Origin: Lewinellaceae bacterium
GTDB taxonomy: Bacteria; Bacteroidota; Bacteroidia; Chitinophagales; Saprospiraceae
Assembly: GCA_016712415.1 (NCBI GenBank)
Contig: JADJRC010000001.1
Span: 434,001 to 498,000, forward strand
DNA length: 64,000 nucleotides
Reading direction: 5' to 3'
Part shown: positions 32,718-41,684 of the stretch, piece by piece
Layout of the letters: the number at the start of each line of letters is the position of its first letter
How positions within the stretch are numbered: position 1 is the stretch's first letter
Made by a program: the position numbers and the translations under genes
The notes under the pieces: generated by a model
Databases searched by the model: none
Told to the model about the DNA's origin: nothing
What the model saw: only the letters and a program-made list of their open reading frames with translations

Positions 32718-33296
32718 TTATTGCGCCGGGCGCAGATGTTCGCGCATCATATTTTCCAGCCAGGACAAATCGCCCGGAAGAAGCCCGCTCACCTTTGCCT
32801 GCTCATCGAGGCGGCGGAGGGCAAGGTGCTGTTCAAACAATGGGTCCTGTTCAAAATCGCGTTGTTCTTCCGGCGACAGCAGGCCTCCCTGCTTTTCCAG
32901 GGTGATCTTACTGGCTTCCGACAGCCCTGCCGAATACGCAGGATCGGTGCTGACAAGGTAGCGTTTTGCCTGTACATGGCCGGCAACGAGGTGGGTGATT
33001 TTTTCGGAAAACCCGAGCTGCCGCAGCGCGCGGGCGCCCAGCAGTTCGTGCTGTACCGTGCCGTAGCCGTCCATTTCGGCTGCGCCTTCGTCAGCACCGC
33101 AGAGGTGCCCGTAATCGTGCAGGAAAGCCGCGAGGATAAATTCGGGGTCGTTGGGATGACCTCTTTGTGCCAGTTGTGCCGTTTGTACCGCGTGTTCAAG
33201 TTGGCTCACAGGCTCCCCATGGTAAGCCTCGTGCCCGCGCTCGCGGTATCGGGTTAGTACGGTTTCGACGGGCGCTGCTGCGTTGGATTGTGTCAT
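32718..33296 (-). CDS. phnZ: PhnZ-like HD-domain phosphonate oxygenase
   Basis: A 192-residue HD-domain protein of the phosphonate-operon type. Metal ligands fit the PhnZ pattern: His35, His60-Asp61 (FLHDYGH), His83 and His107. Tyr25 and Glu28 (EAYHGEP) have the same three-residue spacing as the Tyr/Glu pair that gates substrate in PhnZ. PhnZ uses a mixed-valence di-iron centre to cleave 1-hydroxy-2-aminoethylphosphonate to glycine and phosphate. The partner hydroxylase (PhnY-type) is not seen here, so its substrate may differ. It lies 23 bases upstream of a phosphoesterase gene and 105 bases after susD, with a terminator-like hairpin in the latter gap. Confidence 0.82.
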   Translation of the reverse strand: MTQSNAAAPVETVLTRYRERGHEAYHGEPVSQLEHAVQTAQLAQRGHPNDPEFILAAFLHDYGHLCGADEGAAEMDGYGTVQHELLGARALRQLGFSEKITHLVAGHVQAKRYLVSTDPAYSAGLSEASKITLEKQGGLLSPEEQRDFEQDPLFEQHLALRRLDEQAKVSGLLPGDLSWLENMMREHLRPAQ

Positions 33297-33336
33297 AGTA
33301 TAGGAGTATGAATACGCCAGGCAGGCGCGTATGACG

Positions 33337-33373
33337 AAAAATGTGGAAAAACGGCATTACGCCATTTTTCCAC
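33337..33373 (-). terminator. Terminator-like hairpin between the susD- and phnZ-like genes
   Basis: GTGGAAAAA (33343-33351) pairs with TTTTTCCAC (33365-33373), with an inner GGC/GCC pair after one mismatch. On the minus strand five T residues follow the stem (33341-33337). It may end most SusC/SusD transcripts before the phnZ-like gene. Confidence 0.6.
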
Positions 33374-33401
33374 GATCAAACCTGTTTTCGTATGAAGTTG
33401 C

Positions 33402-34889
33402 TTAATTCAAATACCACATTTTGGTATTCAGGTCATCAGGGCCCTGGCGCTGTATGGCTGCGTTGTAGCTGTCCGAATTGAGCGATTGCTCGATGATCGG
33501 ATAACGGAACCGCACCGGTATCAAGTCATTGTTCTGGTTGGAAGGTCCCGCCTTGAGCGCCGGGATGCCCGTACGCCGCCAGTCGAACCACGCCTCCAGT
33601 CCCTGGAAAAAGAGCGACACCCATTTTTGGAAACCGATTTTCGAGAGTTTTTCCTGTTGTGTACCGGTATAAGACATTTCCGGGCGGCTGAGATAATCCG
33701 ACGGCATATCCAGGTTGTAAAAATCGAAGGATGCCTTTACGCCGTTTTCATAAAAGGTTTTGGCATCGCCCGGGATCATGCCTTTTTCTGCCGCTTCTGC
33801 GAGCAAAAACTGCAATTCGGCGTACGTCATGACCACCCCTTTTGCAATATCCAGACCTTCGGAGGAAATAGATTGTTCGAAGTACAACGCGCCGATGCGC
33901 GACTGGAACTGCGGTCCGCCGTTGTATTGCAAAGCGTCTACGTCATTCAACCCATTAGGGATACCGACATATTCCGGCGTTGCAGAACCTTCGGTTTCGG
34001 GAGTCGGCCGGAAAAAGATAAACATGCGTGGATCGCTGAGCGTTTGCAGGGTATCCAGCAGGGTTTTGCTGGCGCGAAACTCATTGAACGAACCGATACG
34101 AGTGCTGTACAGCGGAAACTGGTCGGGCGATGTGGCAGTGTACGTGTAAACAGCGTTGTCGGCAATACTTTCAAACACCGGGTTTGCTGCGGGATTATCT
34201 AAAATCGTCCGCAAATCGGCGCTGACGTCGCGTTTGCGTGAAATGCGCATCAATGCGCGGATACGGAGCGAGTTGGCGAGTTTTTTCCATTGAAGGAGTT
34301 GCTCGGCGTTGTTGCCACTGGAGCCAAAGATAATGTCGCCTGCCAGCACCTCGTTGCTGGTGCCGAGCAGGTCGTTGGCCATTTTCAGGTCGGCGAGAAT
34401 ACCGTTGTAGATGTCTTCCTGTGCATCATAAGCCGGGTAATTTTGGCCTTCTTTTGCCTGTATGGCCTGCGAATAGGGGATATCGCCGTAGGCGTCGGTA
34501 GCCAGCGAAAACATCCACGATTTCATCACGAGTGCGACGCCTTTGTAGTTGTTCTCCCCGTTGGCTTCGCTTTGGATAATGATATTGTTCACATCGCGCA
34601 TATTTTCGTACACATTGTTCCAGATGCTGTTGAGTTCGCCCCAGAGGTAGCGGTCTTCGTTTACAAACTGATTCTTGGCCGTGTGTTGCACGACAATATT
34701 GCCGATACCCCAGGTCTCGCCCATCAGGGCATTCATCATATCGCGCTGGATTTGAGGAAGCAGCAGGCCGGTGTTCACCGCCGTCGGTGCGTTGGGGTTG
34801 TTGTTGACTTCGTCAAAATCTTTGGTGCAACCCGAAGCAATAGCGATCAGGCCGAAAACAATCAATGATTGAAGCAGAATATGTTTCAT
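33402..34889 (-). CDS. SusD/RagB-family outer-membrane lipoprotein (SusD-like_2)
   Basis: A 495-residue lipoprotein (lipobox IASGCTKDF, Cys21) of the SusD-like_2 family, with the usual start (DEVNNNPNAPTAVNTGLLLP) and tetratricopeptide-like helices. SusD proteins cap the SusC transporter and bind its ligand at the surface. The gene starts 26 bases after the susC stop, so they form the canonical pair. Family identity does not tell the ligand: many pairs import glycans, others peptides or other oligomers. The phnZ- and phosphoesterase-like genes downstream suggest a phosphorus-bearing ligand; the divergent GH13 gene suggests an alpha-glucan. Confidence 0.92.
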   Translation of the reverse strand: MKHILLQSLIVFGLIAIASGCTKDFDEVNNNPNAPTAVNTGLLLPQIQRDMMNALMGETWGIGNIVVQHTAKNQFVNEDRYLWGELNSIWNNVYENMRDVNNIIIQSEANGENNYKGVALVMKSWMFSLATDAYGDIPYSQAIQAKEGQNYPAYDAQEDIYNGILADLKMANDLLGTSNEVLAGDIIFGSSGNNAEQLLQWKKLANSLRIRALMRISRKRDVSADLRTILDNPAANPVFESIADNAVYTYTATSPDQFPLYSTRIGSFNEFRASKTLLDTLQTLSDPRMFIFFRPTPETEGSATPEYVGIPNGLNDVDALQYNGGPQFQSRIGALYFEQSISSEGLDIAKGVVMTYAELQFLLAEAAEKGMIPGDAKTFYENGVKASFDFYNLDMPSDYLSRPEMSYTGTQQEKLSKIGFQKWVSLFFQGLEAWFDWRRTGIPALKAGPSNQNNDLIPVRFRYPIIEQSLNSDSYNAAIQRQGPDDLNTKMWYLN

Positions 34890-34915
34890 CGTGTGTGTGG
34901 TTGAAATGAAAAGAA

Positions 34916-37900
34916 TCAGAACCTGAAGTTGAGGTTAACCCCCCAGCTCCGGGTGGAAGGAAGCGCTACCGACTCCACGCCGGGGATGACGGTACCGCCC
35001 GAGGTGGACGAGGTTTCCGGGTCGATATGCGGCACATCGGTCCACAATGCGAGGTTGCGACCGACAAGGCTGATGTTGAAATCGCGCAGGGAGGTATTGC
35101 CAAAGAGTCTGTTGGGCAGCGTGTAGCCGAGCCGCACTTCACGCAGTTTTACAAAAGAGGCATCATAAATCACACCTTCGAGCAGTCGACGGCCCAGGGT
35201 ATAGGAGGTATGCCATTCACGCGCGCTGAGTTTTACGCTATTGGGACTGAAGGTACCGTCGGCATTCAGCACCACGCCCTGGCCGATCACGCCGTTGCCC
35301 GCCACGCTGAGGTCGTAACCATCGGCGCGGCCTTCGAGGGTCTCCGCAATCTGACCGCCTTCGCGGCCAACCGTCTGGGTATGCGAGTACACTTCACCGC
35401 CGGAACGAACATCGAACAATACGCCGAGCGACAGGCCTTTGAATGTAAAGGTGTTGCCGATACCGCCGAGCCAATCGGGGTTGTAATTGCCGAGCAGGAT
35501 CGGGCTGGCTGTAGCCACGGGTTTTCCCTGCGAATTGTATACGATCTGGCCAACGTACTGGCCGGTCGGGTCGTAGTACGGATCATTCGGATCACTGCTG
35601 ACGCGTTCGTAGCCAATACCGTACATGTTGCCCATTTGCTCGCCGACACGTGCCTCCACCGTTATATAGCGCGAGGCCAGCACGTAATTGTTCACTTCCT
35701 GACCGGAAACGGGATCCGTGTACAATTCTTTCACTTCGCTGCGGTTGCGGGATAAATTGAGCGCGATGTCCCAGGAGAAATTGCGGGTGCGGACGGGCGT
35801 TGCATTCAACGTCACCTCGATGCCCTGGTTTTTGATCAGGCCGGCGTTGATGATGCGGGCGCTGTAGCCCGAGGTGCCGGACAGCGGGATCGGCAATATC
35901 TGGTTTTTACTTTCCGTATGGTAAAAAGTGAAATCAAGCCCGATGCGGTTGTGGAAAAACCGCACGTCAAAACCTGTTTCGATGGATGTACTGATTTCCG
36001 GTTTCAGTTCCGGATTTACCAGAATACTCGATTCGCTGTAAGACGGGCCACCTTGTACGGGCGTCTGGGCGTTGTAAATGGTCGCCAGCTGGTAAGGGTC
36101 GGTGTCATTGCCCACCTGCGCCACGCCGAAGCGAACCTTTGCGAAAGAAAGCCATCCGTTGGTGTTGACTTTAAACGCATCGGTCAATACAGCGCTTACA
36201 TTGGCAGCGTAGTACAGGTAGCTCCGGGAGTCGGAAGGGAGGGTACTCGACCAGTCGTTGCGTGCCGAGAGGTCGAGGTAGAGAAAGTTATTAAAGCCCA
36301 ACTGACCCGTTGCATAGAGCGAGTTGATACGCTTTTCCGTGTAGGGGGTGTTGGTCAGGTTCTGCAGGGCCACGCGTGAATTGGACAGGGTAAAAATACC
36401 CGGCACGGCCAGTTCAGGGGCAATAACATCGGAATAGCGGCCAACCTGACGCATGGTATTGCCGCCCAGGCCGAGGTTCAGGTCGAACCGGCGGCCCAGC
36501 GGGCGTTTGTAATTCAGCAGGAAATCGGTGTTTGTTTCGGAAAAATTGATGCGCTCTTCGCGGTAACTGCCGCGCTGGAAGCGCTGGGTGCTGTACGCGC
36601 GGCGACGCGCACGCAGCTCGCTGTTCACATCGTTGCCGCCACGCACCATCAGGCTCAGTTCAGGGGTGAAATCATAGGTCACCGACAGGTTGCCGTATAC
36701 CCGGTCAATGTCCTGGCTGTTGGTGTTTTCGTACAAACCGAAGTACGGGTTGTCGTGGTAGTTGTAGTTGAAACCGAACTGGTTGAGGTCTTCGCGACCG
36801 GCCATCCAGTAGTTGCGCATCGAAGCGAGGTCTACACCACGCCCCAGCCAGCAGTTGAACAGGTACATGATGTTTTCGGTACCGTAGCTGAGGTTGGGTC
36901 GGTTGTCGCTGGCGCCGTTAAGGTAGTTGATCGCGGTGCGCACGCGAAGTTTTGGGCTTAGGTTGAGCCCGCCGGCAAATGCAACGGTGTTGCGTTTCAG
37001 GTCGGTGTTCGGCACTACGCCCGTCTGGTCGAGCCAGGTGTACGACAGCCGGAAATCACCTTTTTCATTACTGCCCGATACGGCAACGTTGTGCGTCTGG
37101 GTCATACCCGTTTCAAAGAAATCCCGGACGTTGTCGGGGCGTGCAACCCACGGCGTTGCGTTGATCTCGCCCCGTGCCGCCAGTTGTGCGTCCAGGTCTA
37201 CCGGGCCGATTGCGTTGAAAAGATTGCCCACATCGCCGCCCCTAAAACCGTTGGTGGTCGGCGAATCAAACTGTTTGACCAACTGCCCGTTAAATTTCGG
37301 ACCCCAGCTCTCGTCCACCCCGTCGGCCTGGCCACCGCCGTTGCCGTCTTTGAACTCAAATACGCCGTTCAATCCCTGTCCGTACACATTTTGGTAGTCC
37401 GGCAGGCGCAAAACGTTTTCAAAAGTAACGGTGGAATTCACAGACACCCCGATTCCCCGGGTGTTTTTACCCGATTTGGTGGTGATCAGGATGACGCCGT
37501 TATTGGCCCGCGAGCCGTACAGCGCTGCCGCACTGGCGCCTTTCAGTACCGTAATGGACTCTACATCATCCGGATTGACAAACCCTGCGCCGTTGCCGTA
37601 GTCGGCATCCTGAAAACTATTGCCTGAAGAGCCGCGGAATTCGTTGCTGATGGGCACACCGTCCACGACAAAAAGCGGCTGGTTGCGGTTGATGTTCAGC
37701 GAGCGCTCTCCGCGGATCGTGATGCGCGAAGAAGAACCGATGCCCGATGGATTGCCGACGATCGTCACCCCGGCAACCTTGCCCGACAGGGTGTTGATGA
37801 TGTTCGTCTCGCGGGCCTTGTTCAGGTCGTCGCCCTTGACCTCCTGTGCGGCATACCCCAGTGATTTTTTTTCCCGGCTGATACCGAGGGCGGTGACCAT

Positions 37901-38224
37901 CACCTCCTGGAGCGCAGTGCCCTGCGAGAGCAGGATGGAGATGTTTGTGGCACTGCCTATCGTCACCGTTTGATCGGTATAACCGACCAGCGAGACTGAT
38001 AGCACGTCGCCGGGTACAGCATCAAGGCCAAACTGGCCGTTGGCATCGGTGACCGTGCCGCGCGCCTGCCCCTGGATCGCGATCGTCGCACCGGGCAGCG
38101 GCTCACTGGTTTCGGCGTCCGTCACAACACCGCTGATCCGCTGGGCATCAAGGCCTGCGGCACATAAAAGAACTAGTACAAGGGCACAGCAGGTACCCTT
38201 GAAGGTTTGGAAAAAAGCCTTCAT
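34916..38224 (-). CDS. SusC/RagA-family TonB-linked outer-membrane transporter
   Basis: A 1102-residue SusC-type transporter. The signal peptide is followed by the carboxypeptidase-like domain (RISGVVTDAETSEPLPGATI), the TonB box/plug (ALQEVMVTALGISREKKSLG, SRITIRGERSLNINRNQPLF) and a large barrel ending STRSWGVNLNFRF. The ATG at 38224 was chosen because the upstream 36 residues in frame are not signal-like. It is first in the susC-susD unit, with a TACTTTTG box at 38358-38365 and a leader of about 125 bases. The next gene upstream, a secreted GH13 enzyme, is divergent. Confidence 0.95.
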   Translation of the reverse strand: MKAFFQTFKGTCCALVLVLLCAAGLDAQRISGVVTDAETSEPLPGATIAIQGQARGTVTDANGQFGLDAVPGDVLSVSLVGYTDQTVTIGSATNISILLSQGTALQEVMVTALGISREKKSLGYAAQEVKGDDLNKARETNIINTLSGKVAGVTIVGNPSGIGSSSRITIRGERSLNINRNQPLFVVDGVPISNEFRGSSGNSFQDADYGNGAGFVNPDDVESITVLKGASAAALYGSRANNGVILITTKSGKNTRGIGVSVNSTVTFENVLRLPDYQNVYGQGLNGVFEFKDGNGGGQADGVDESWGPKFNGQLVKQFDSPTTNGFRGGDVGNLFNAIGPVDLDAQLAARGEINATPWVARPDNVRDFFETGMTQTHNVAVSGSNEKGDFRLSYTWLDQTGVVPNTDLKRNTVAFAGGLNLSPKLRVRTAINYLNGASDNRPNLSYGTENIMYLFNCWLGRGVDLASMRNYWMAGREDLNQFGFNYNYHDNPYFGLYENTNSQDIDRVYGNLSVTYDFTPELSLMVRGGNDVNSELRARRRAYSTQRFQRGSYREERINFSETNTDFLLNYKRPLGRRFDLNLGLGGNTMRQVGRYSDVIAPELAVPGIFTLSNSRVALQNLTNTPYTEKRINSLYATGQLGFNNFLYLDLSARNDWSSTLPSDSRSYLYYAANVSAVLTDAFKVNTNGWLSFAKVRFGVAQVGNDTDPYQLATIYNAQTPVQGGPSYSESSILVNPELKPEISTSIETGFDVRFFHNRIGLDFTFYHTESKNQILPIPLSGTSGYSARIINAGLIKNQGIEVTLNATPVRTRNFSWDIALNLSRNRSEVKELYTDPVSGQEVNNYVLASRYITVEARVGEQMGNMYGIGYERVSSDPNDPYYDPTGQYVGQIVYNSQGKPVATASPILLGNYNPDWLGGIGNTFTFKGLSLGVLFDVRSGGEVYSHTQTVGREGGQIAETLEGRADGYDLSVAGNGVIGQGVVLNADGTFSPNSVKLSAREWHTSYTLGRRLLEGVIYDASFVKLREVRLGYTLPNRLFGNTSLRDFNISLVGRNLALWTDVPHIDPETSSTSGGTVIPGVESVALPSTRSWGVNLNFRF

Positions 38225-38357
38225 TGATGGAAAAAGTTTAGTGTTGTAAAATTGATTATGCCTGGAATCCGGAAAAAACCGGTAAAGCAAGCGGCCGGGG
38301 AATAACAGCGTGCAATTGGATGCAGGGCGCAATTTGATCCCTGCATCAATCCGGCGG

Positions 38358-38365
38358 CAAAAGTA
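38358..38365 (-). promoter_or_regulatory. -7 box TACTTTTG for susC
   Basis: An exact TAnnTTTG match on the minus strand 134 bases upstream of the susC ATG. No TTG is present at the usual -33 distance, so activation by a regulator is possible. Confidence 0.5.
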
Positions 38366-38520
38366 GCAGCGCGCTGCCCAGCCGACGGGAAGCAGGTTTT
38401 AAGTTTGGGTTACCAAATTGTAAAGCCTGGTAAAAACGCCTTTCGGTCGGCAACGGGTATTCCTGGACAACCCCCTGATAACAGTTTCAATAACACCCTG
38501 ATATTTTTTTTTAAAAAACA

Positions 38521-38552
38521 TTTGCATGATACTTTACCTGTTTGTACCTTCA
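38521..38552 (+). promoter_or_regulatory. Putative promoter of the GH13 gene
   Basis: TTTG (38521-38524), a 20-base spacer and TACCTTCA (38545-38552, six of eight matches to TAnnTTTG). It lies upstream of a terminator-like hairpin in the leader. Confidence 0.4.
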
Positions 38553-38580
38553 CGCTTAGGTTTTTTGGGGTTATATTTCT

Positions 38581-38616
38581 GACGGCAGGGTGTTATCATC
38601 CTGCTGTCTTTTTTTT
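38581..38616 (+). terminator. Intrinsic terminator in the GH13 leader (possible attenuator)
   Basis: GACGGCAGG (38581-38589) pairs with CCTGCTGTC (38600-38608) with one G-T wobble around a 10-base loop and is followed directly by eight T residues. No plus-strand gene ends upstream, so a terminator here is best explained as control of transcription into the GH13 gene 94 bases further on. Confidence 0.7.
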
Positions 38617-38709
38617 GCCTATTTTGCCCCTGCAAAACACCACGTCCTATTTCGCCACCACGCCGGCCGGAATGGGATTTTTATTTTTCTGCTTTATTTT
38701 TCTGCAACC

Positions 38710-41544
38710 ATGAAAAAACAGATCCTCGCCTCCCTCCTGTTTGCATTGTCGTGGGCCGCACTTTTGGCCCAGGTTACCTGCGATCCGCTCTTCCCCGCCG
38801 TGACCGACAATGTGACCATCTACTTCGACGCCTCTCAGGGCAATGGAGCGCTCGCCGGTTTTGCCGGCCCGGTGTTTGCCCATATGGGGGTCATCACAGA
38901 CCAGAGCACTTCCTCTACCGACTGGAAACATGTGCCGACAACCTGGGCCGTCAACGATCCCGTAGGCGCCATGACCTATGTAAGCCCGAACGTGTGGAAG
39001 AAAACCTTCACAATCAATACCTTTTTTGGCATTCTGCCCAATGAAACGGTGCTGAAACTGGCCTTTGTGTTCCGCAACCAAAGCGGCAGCGTCGTGGGCC
39101 GCGCTGCCGGCGGCGGCGATATTTTTTACGATGTCTATCCCACCAACGGGGCCTTGCTGACCCTGTTCATCAATCCCGCCACCGGCGCTCTACTGGCCAG
39201 TCCCGGCAGCCAGATTCCGGTGAAAGCCGCCGCTTCCCTCAGCGCTTCGCTCCAACTGCTCGACAATGGCGTTCAGGTCTTTTCCGCCACCGGCAAATCG
39301 CTTGAAACCAACCTCACCGCCGGCGCAGCAGGGGTACACAAGGTCGATTTCATCGCCACAACCGCAACCGAACAGGATACCGCTTCTTTCCTGTACGTCG
39401 TACCGGACAACATCACAACGCAAAATCCGCCCGCCGGCACGGAATGGGGTATCAATTACATAGACGACCAGACGGTGCGCCTCGAGCTGTACGCGCCCGA
39501 CAAACTGGTGGTGCATGTCATGGGCGATTTCAACAACTGGCTGCCCGACAAAACGTACCAGATGAACCGCGCGGCGGATAACGCTACCTGGTGGATCGAG
39601 ATCGGCGGACTGACGCCCGGGCAGCAGTACCGTTTTCAGTATCTTGTAGATGGAACGCTGCGGATTGCCGACCCGCTCAGCACCCTGGTACTCGACGGCG
39701 GCAACGACCCATTCATTCCAGCCTCTACTTATCCCAACCTGCCGGCTTATCCCTTCGGAAAAACCAGCGGCGCCGTGTCGGTGCTGCAAACAGCCCAGCA
39801 ACCCTTCAACTGGCAGACGACCAGTTACCAGCGCCCGAAAAAAACGGACCTGGTAGTGTACGAACTGCTGATGCGCGATTTCCTCGATGCGCACGACTTC
39901 AATACGCTGCGCGATACGCTCGATTATCTTGAGCGGCTGGGTGTGACGGCTATCGAACTGATGCCCGTCAATGAGTTCGACGACAATATCAGTTGGGGAT
40001 ACAATCCCTCTTACCACAAGGCCCTGGATAAATACTACGGCACAGCAGAAGCCCTGAAAATGCTCGTTGACGCGTGCCACCAGCGCGGCATCGCCGTTAT
40101 TCTCGACGTGGTCTTCAACCAGGCCTCCAACAACAGCCCCCTGGCACAGTTGTACTGGAATGGCGCCGCAAACATCCCGGCGCCAAACAATCCCTGGCTG
40201 AACCCCAACGCAACGCACCCTTTCAGTGTATTCAACGACTTTAACCACGAAAGCCAGGCGACCAGGACCTATGTCAAAAATTGCCTGAAATACTGGCAGG
40301 AAGCGTTCCGGATCGACGGCTGCCGCTTCGACCTGTCGAAAGGTTTTACACAAACCAACTCCGGAGGCAGCGTAAGCGCCTGGGGACAGTACGACGCCTC
40401 GCGTATCGCCATCCTCAAGGATTACGCCGACTTTATGTGGTCGGTCGATCCGCAGGCCTATGTCATTCTTGAACACTTTGCCGACAACACGGAAGAAAAG
40501 GAACTCGCCGAATACGGCATGATGCTGTGGGGCAATATGTTCCAGAATTATAAAGAAACCGCGCTGGGCTACAACCTGAGCGGTGGCGCGACCGACCTGC
40601 GCTGGATATCTTACCAGCAGCGCAACTGGAACGTCCCGCACCTGATCGGCTACATGGAAAGCCACGACGAGGAGCGCATCGCCTTCGAATGTGCAACATA
40701 CGGCAATGCCGACGGCAATTACAACGTCAAGTGGCTGCCGGTATATACCAAACGCATCGAACTGATGAACAACCTGCTGTACACTGTTCCGGGACCGAAA
40801 ATGCTGTGGCAGTTCGGCGAACTGGCCTACGACTTCAGTATCAACCTGTGCGAAACCGGCAACAACGATCCCGGCTGTCGCACGTCGCCCAAGCCTATTC
40901 GCTGGGACTTCAGGAACGATCCCTACCGCCGCCGCCTTTCTGATGTGACTACCTCGCTGCTCCAACTCCGCAAGGCTTACGATGTGTTCGAAACGACGGA
41001 TTACCAGATCAATATCGGTCCGGGGCTCGGGCGCACCGTTCGCCTGAACTCGGCCTCCATGAACGTACATGTGGTGGCCAATGTGGACATTAAGTCGGGC
41101 GATGTCACGCCCGATTTCCAGCATACCGGCACCTGGTACGAGTACTATACCGGCCAAACGCTCGACGTGACCAATACCGCGGCGGCGCTGACCCTCGCGC
41201 CCGGCGAATACCGCCTCTATACCGACCAGTTCGTCGCGTTGCCGCCGGGCGTGAATACCACACCGGTGCGGGAAGTGGCGGGCATACTGAGCGGCATGGA
41301 CGTATATCCCAACCCGACTACCAGTACTTTTGCCATCGATTTTTCGCTCGACGAAAATGCCGGTGTGAACGTTGTGGTATGCGACCTGAGCGGCAGGGTG
41401 GTATTCCGCACCGAAACCGGCGATTTGCCTTCGGGCCCGCAGCACCTGGAAGTGTCGTCGGCCGACTGGCAGCCGGGCCTCTATTTTGTCACCGTGCGCG
41501 ACGAGGCGGGTGGTCAAATTACCCGGCGGATGGCGAAGTTTTGA
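38710..41544 (+). CDS. Secreted GH13 alpha-amylase-family glycosidase with T9SS tail
   Basis: A 944-residue protein with a signal peptide (MKKQILASLLFALSWAALLA). Around residues 265-340 an E-set/CBM48-like domain (VMGDFNNWLPD) precedes the GH13 barrel. The catalytic set is Asp541 (RIDGCRFDLSKGF), Glu588 (VILEHFAD) and Asp653 (MESHDEERI); GYNPSYHKALDKYYG is a typical early barrel motif. The C-terminus (MDVYPNPTTSTFAIDF, then PGLYFVTVRDEAGG) is a T9SS sorting domain, so it acts on starch-like glucans at the surface or outside. It is divergent from susC and could feed that transporter. Its expression may be controlled by the leader terminator. Confidence 0.92.
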   Translation: MKKQILASLLFALSWAALLAQVTCDPLFPAVTDNVTIYFDASQGNGALAGFAGPVFAHMGVITDQSTSSTDWKHVPTTWAVNDPVGAMTYVSPNVWKKTFTINTFFGILPNETVLKLAFVFRNQSGSVVGRAAGGGDIFYDVYPTNGALLTLFINPATGALLASPGSQIPVKAAASLSASLQLLDNGVQVFSATGKSLETNLTAGAAGVHKVDFIATTATEQDTASFLYVVPDNITTQNPPAGTEWGINYIDDQTVRLELYAPDKLVVHVMGDFNNWLPDKTYQMNRAADNATWWIEIGGLTPGQQYRFQYLVDGTLRIADPLSTLVLDGGNDPFIPASTYPNLPAYPFGKTSGAVSVLQTAQQPFNWQTTSYQRPKKTDLVVYELLMRDFLDAHDFNTLRDTLDYLERLGVTAIELMPVNEFDDNISWGYNPSYHKALDKYYGTAEALKMLVDACHQRGIAVILDVVFNQASNNSPLAQLYWNGAANIPAPNNPWLNPNATHPFSVFNDFNHESQATRTYVKNCLKYWQEAFRIDGCRFDLSKGFTQTNSGGSVSAWGQYDASRIAILKDYADFMWSVDPQAYVILEHFADNTEEKELAEYGMMLWGNMFQNYKETALGYNLSGGATDLRWISYQQRNWNVPHLIGYMESHDEERIAFECATYGNADGNYNVKWLPVYTKRIELMNNLLYTVPGPKMLWQFGELAYDFSINLCETGNNDPGCRTSPKPIRWDFRNDPYRRRLSDVTTSLLQLRKAYDVFETTDYQINIGPGLGRTVRLNSASMNVHVVANVDIKSGDVTPDFQHTGTWYEYYTGQTLDVTNTAAALTLAPGEYRLYTDQFVALPPGVNTTPVREVAGILSGMDVYPNPTTSTFAIDFSLDENAGVNVVVCDLSGRVVFRTETGDLPSGPQHLEVSSADWQPGLYFVTVRDEAGGQITRRMAKF

Positions 41545-41643
41545 GAAAATCTGACTGTTGACACCAAGAGAACGGTGGCATCCCGCACGACGGGACCGCC
41601 GTCATTCCGTCCGCCCGATACAAGCGCGGACGTCATTATACCC

Positions 41644-41680
41644 GGGGCGAACGATATAAACGTTCGCCCTCTTTATTTTT
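41644..41680 (+). terminator. Intrinsic terminator after the GH13 gene
   Basis: GGGCGAACG and CGTTCGCCC form a perfect 9-bp stem around a 7-base loop (41644-41668), followed by TCTTTATTTTT. The end of the T-rich tract coincides with a TATTTTTG word four bases before the glycosyltransferase ATG. Confidence 0.8.
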
Positions 41681-41684
41681 GTCG

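Larger units (their letters stand above)
38225..38709. other. Divergent control region between susC and the GH13 gene
   Basis: This 485-base gap has no gene. It contains the minus-strand susC promoter (38358-38365), a plus-strand promoter candidate (38521-38552) and an intrinsic terminator (38581-38616) inside the GH13 leader, each listed separately. A 25-base T/A-rich tract lies around 38505-38520. Confidence 0.7.

Noticed and set aside
39190..41517. A 775-codon open frame antisense to the GH13 gene
   Set aside because: The GH13 frame on the plus strand has all catalytic residues, a signal peptide and a T9SS tail. The antisense frame has no recognisable domain and is explained by the high GC content at third positions.
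41674..41681. TATTTTTG word just before the glycosyltransferase ATG considered as its promoter
   Set aside because: It is part of the T-rich tract of the GH13 terminator, and a -7 box four bases from the ATG would leave essentially no leader.
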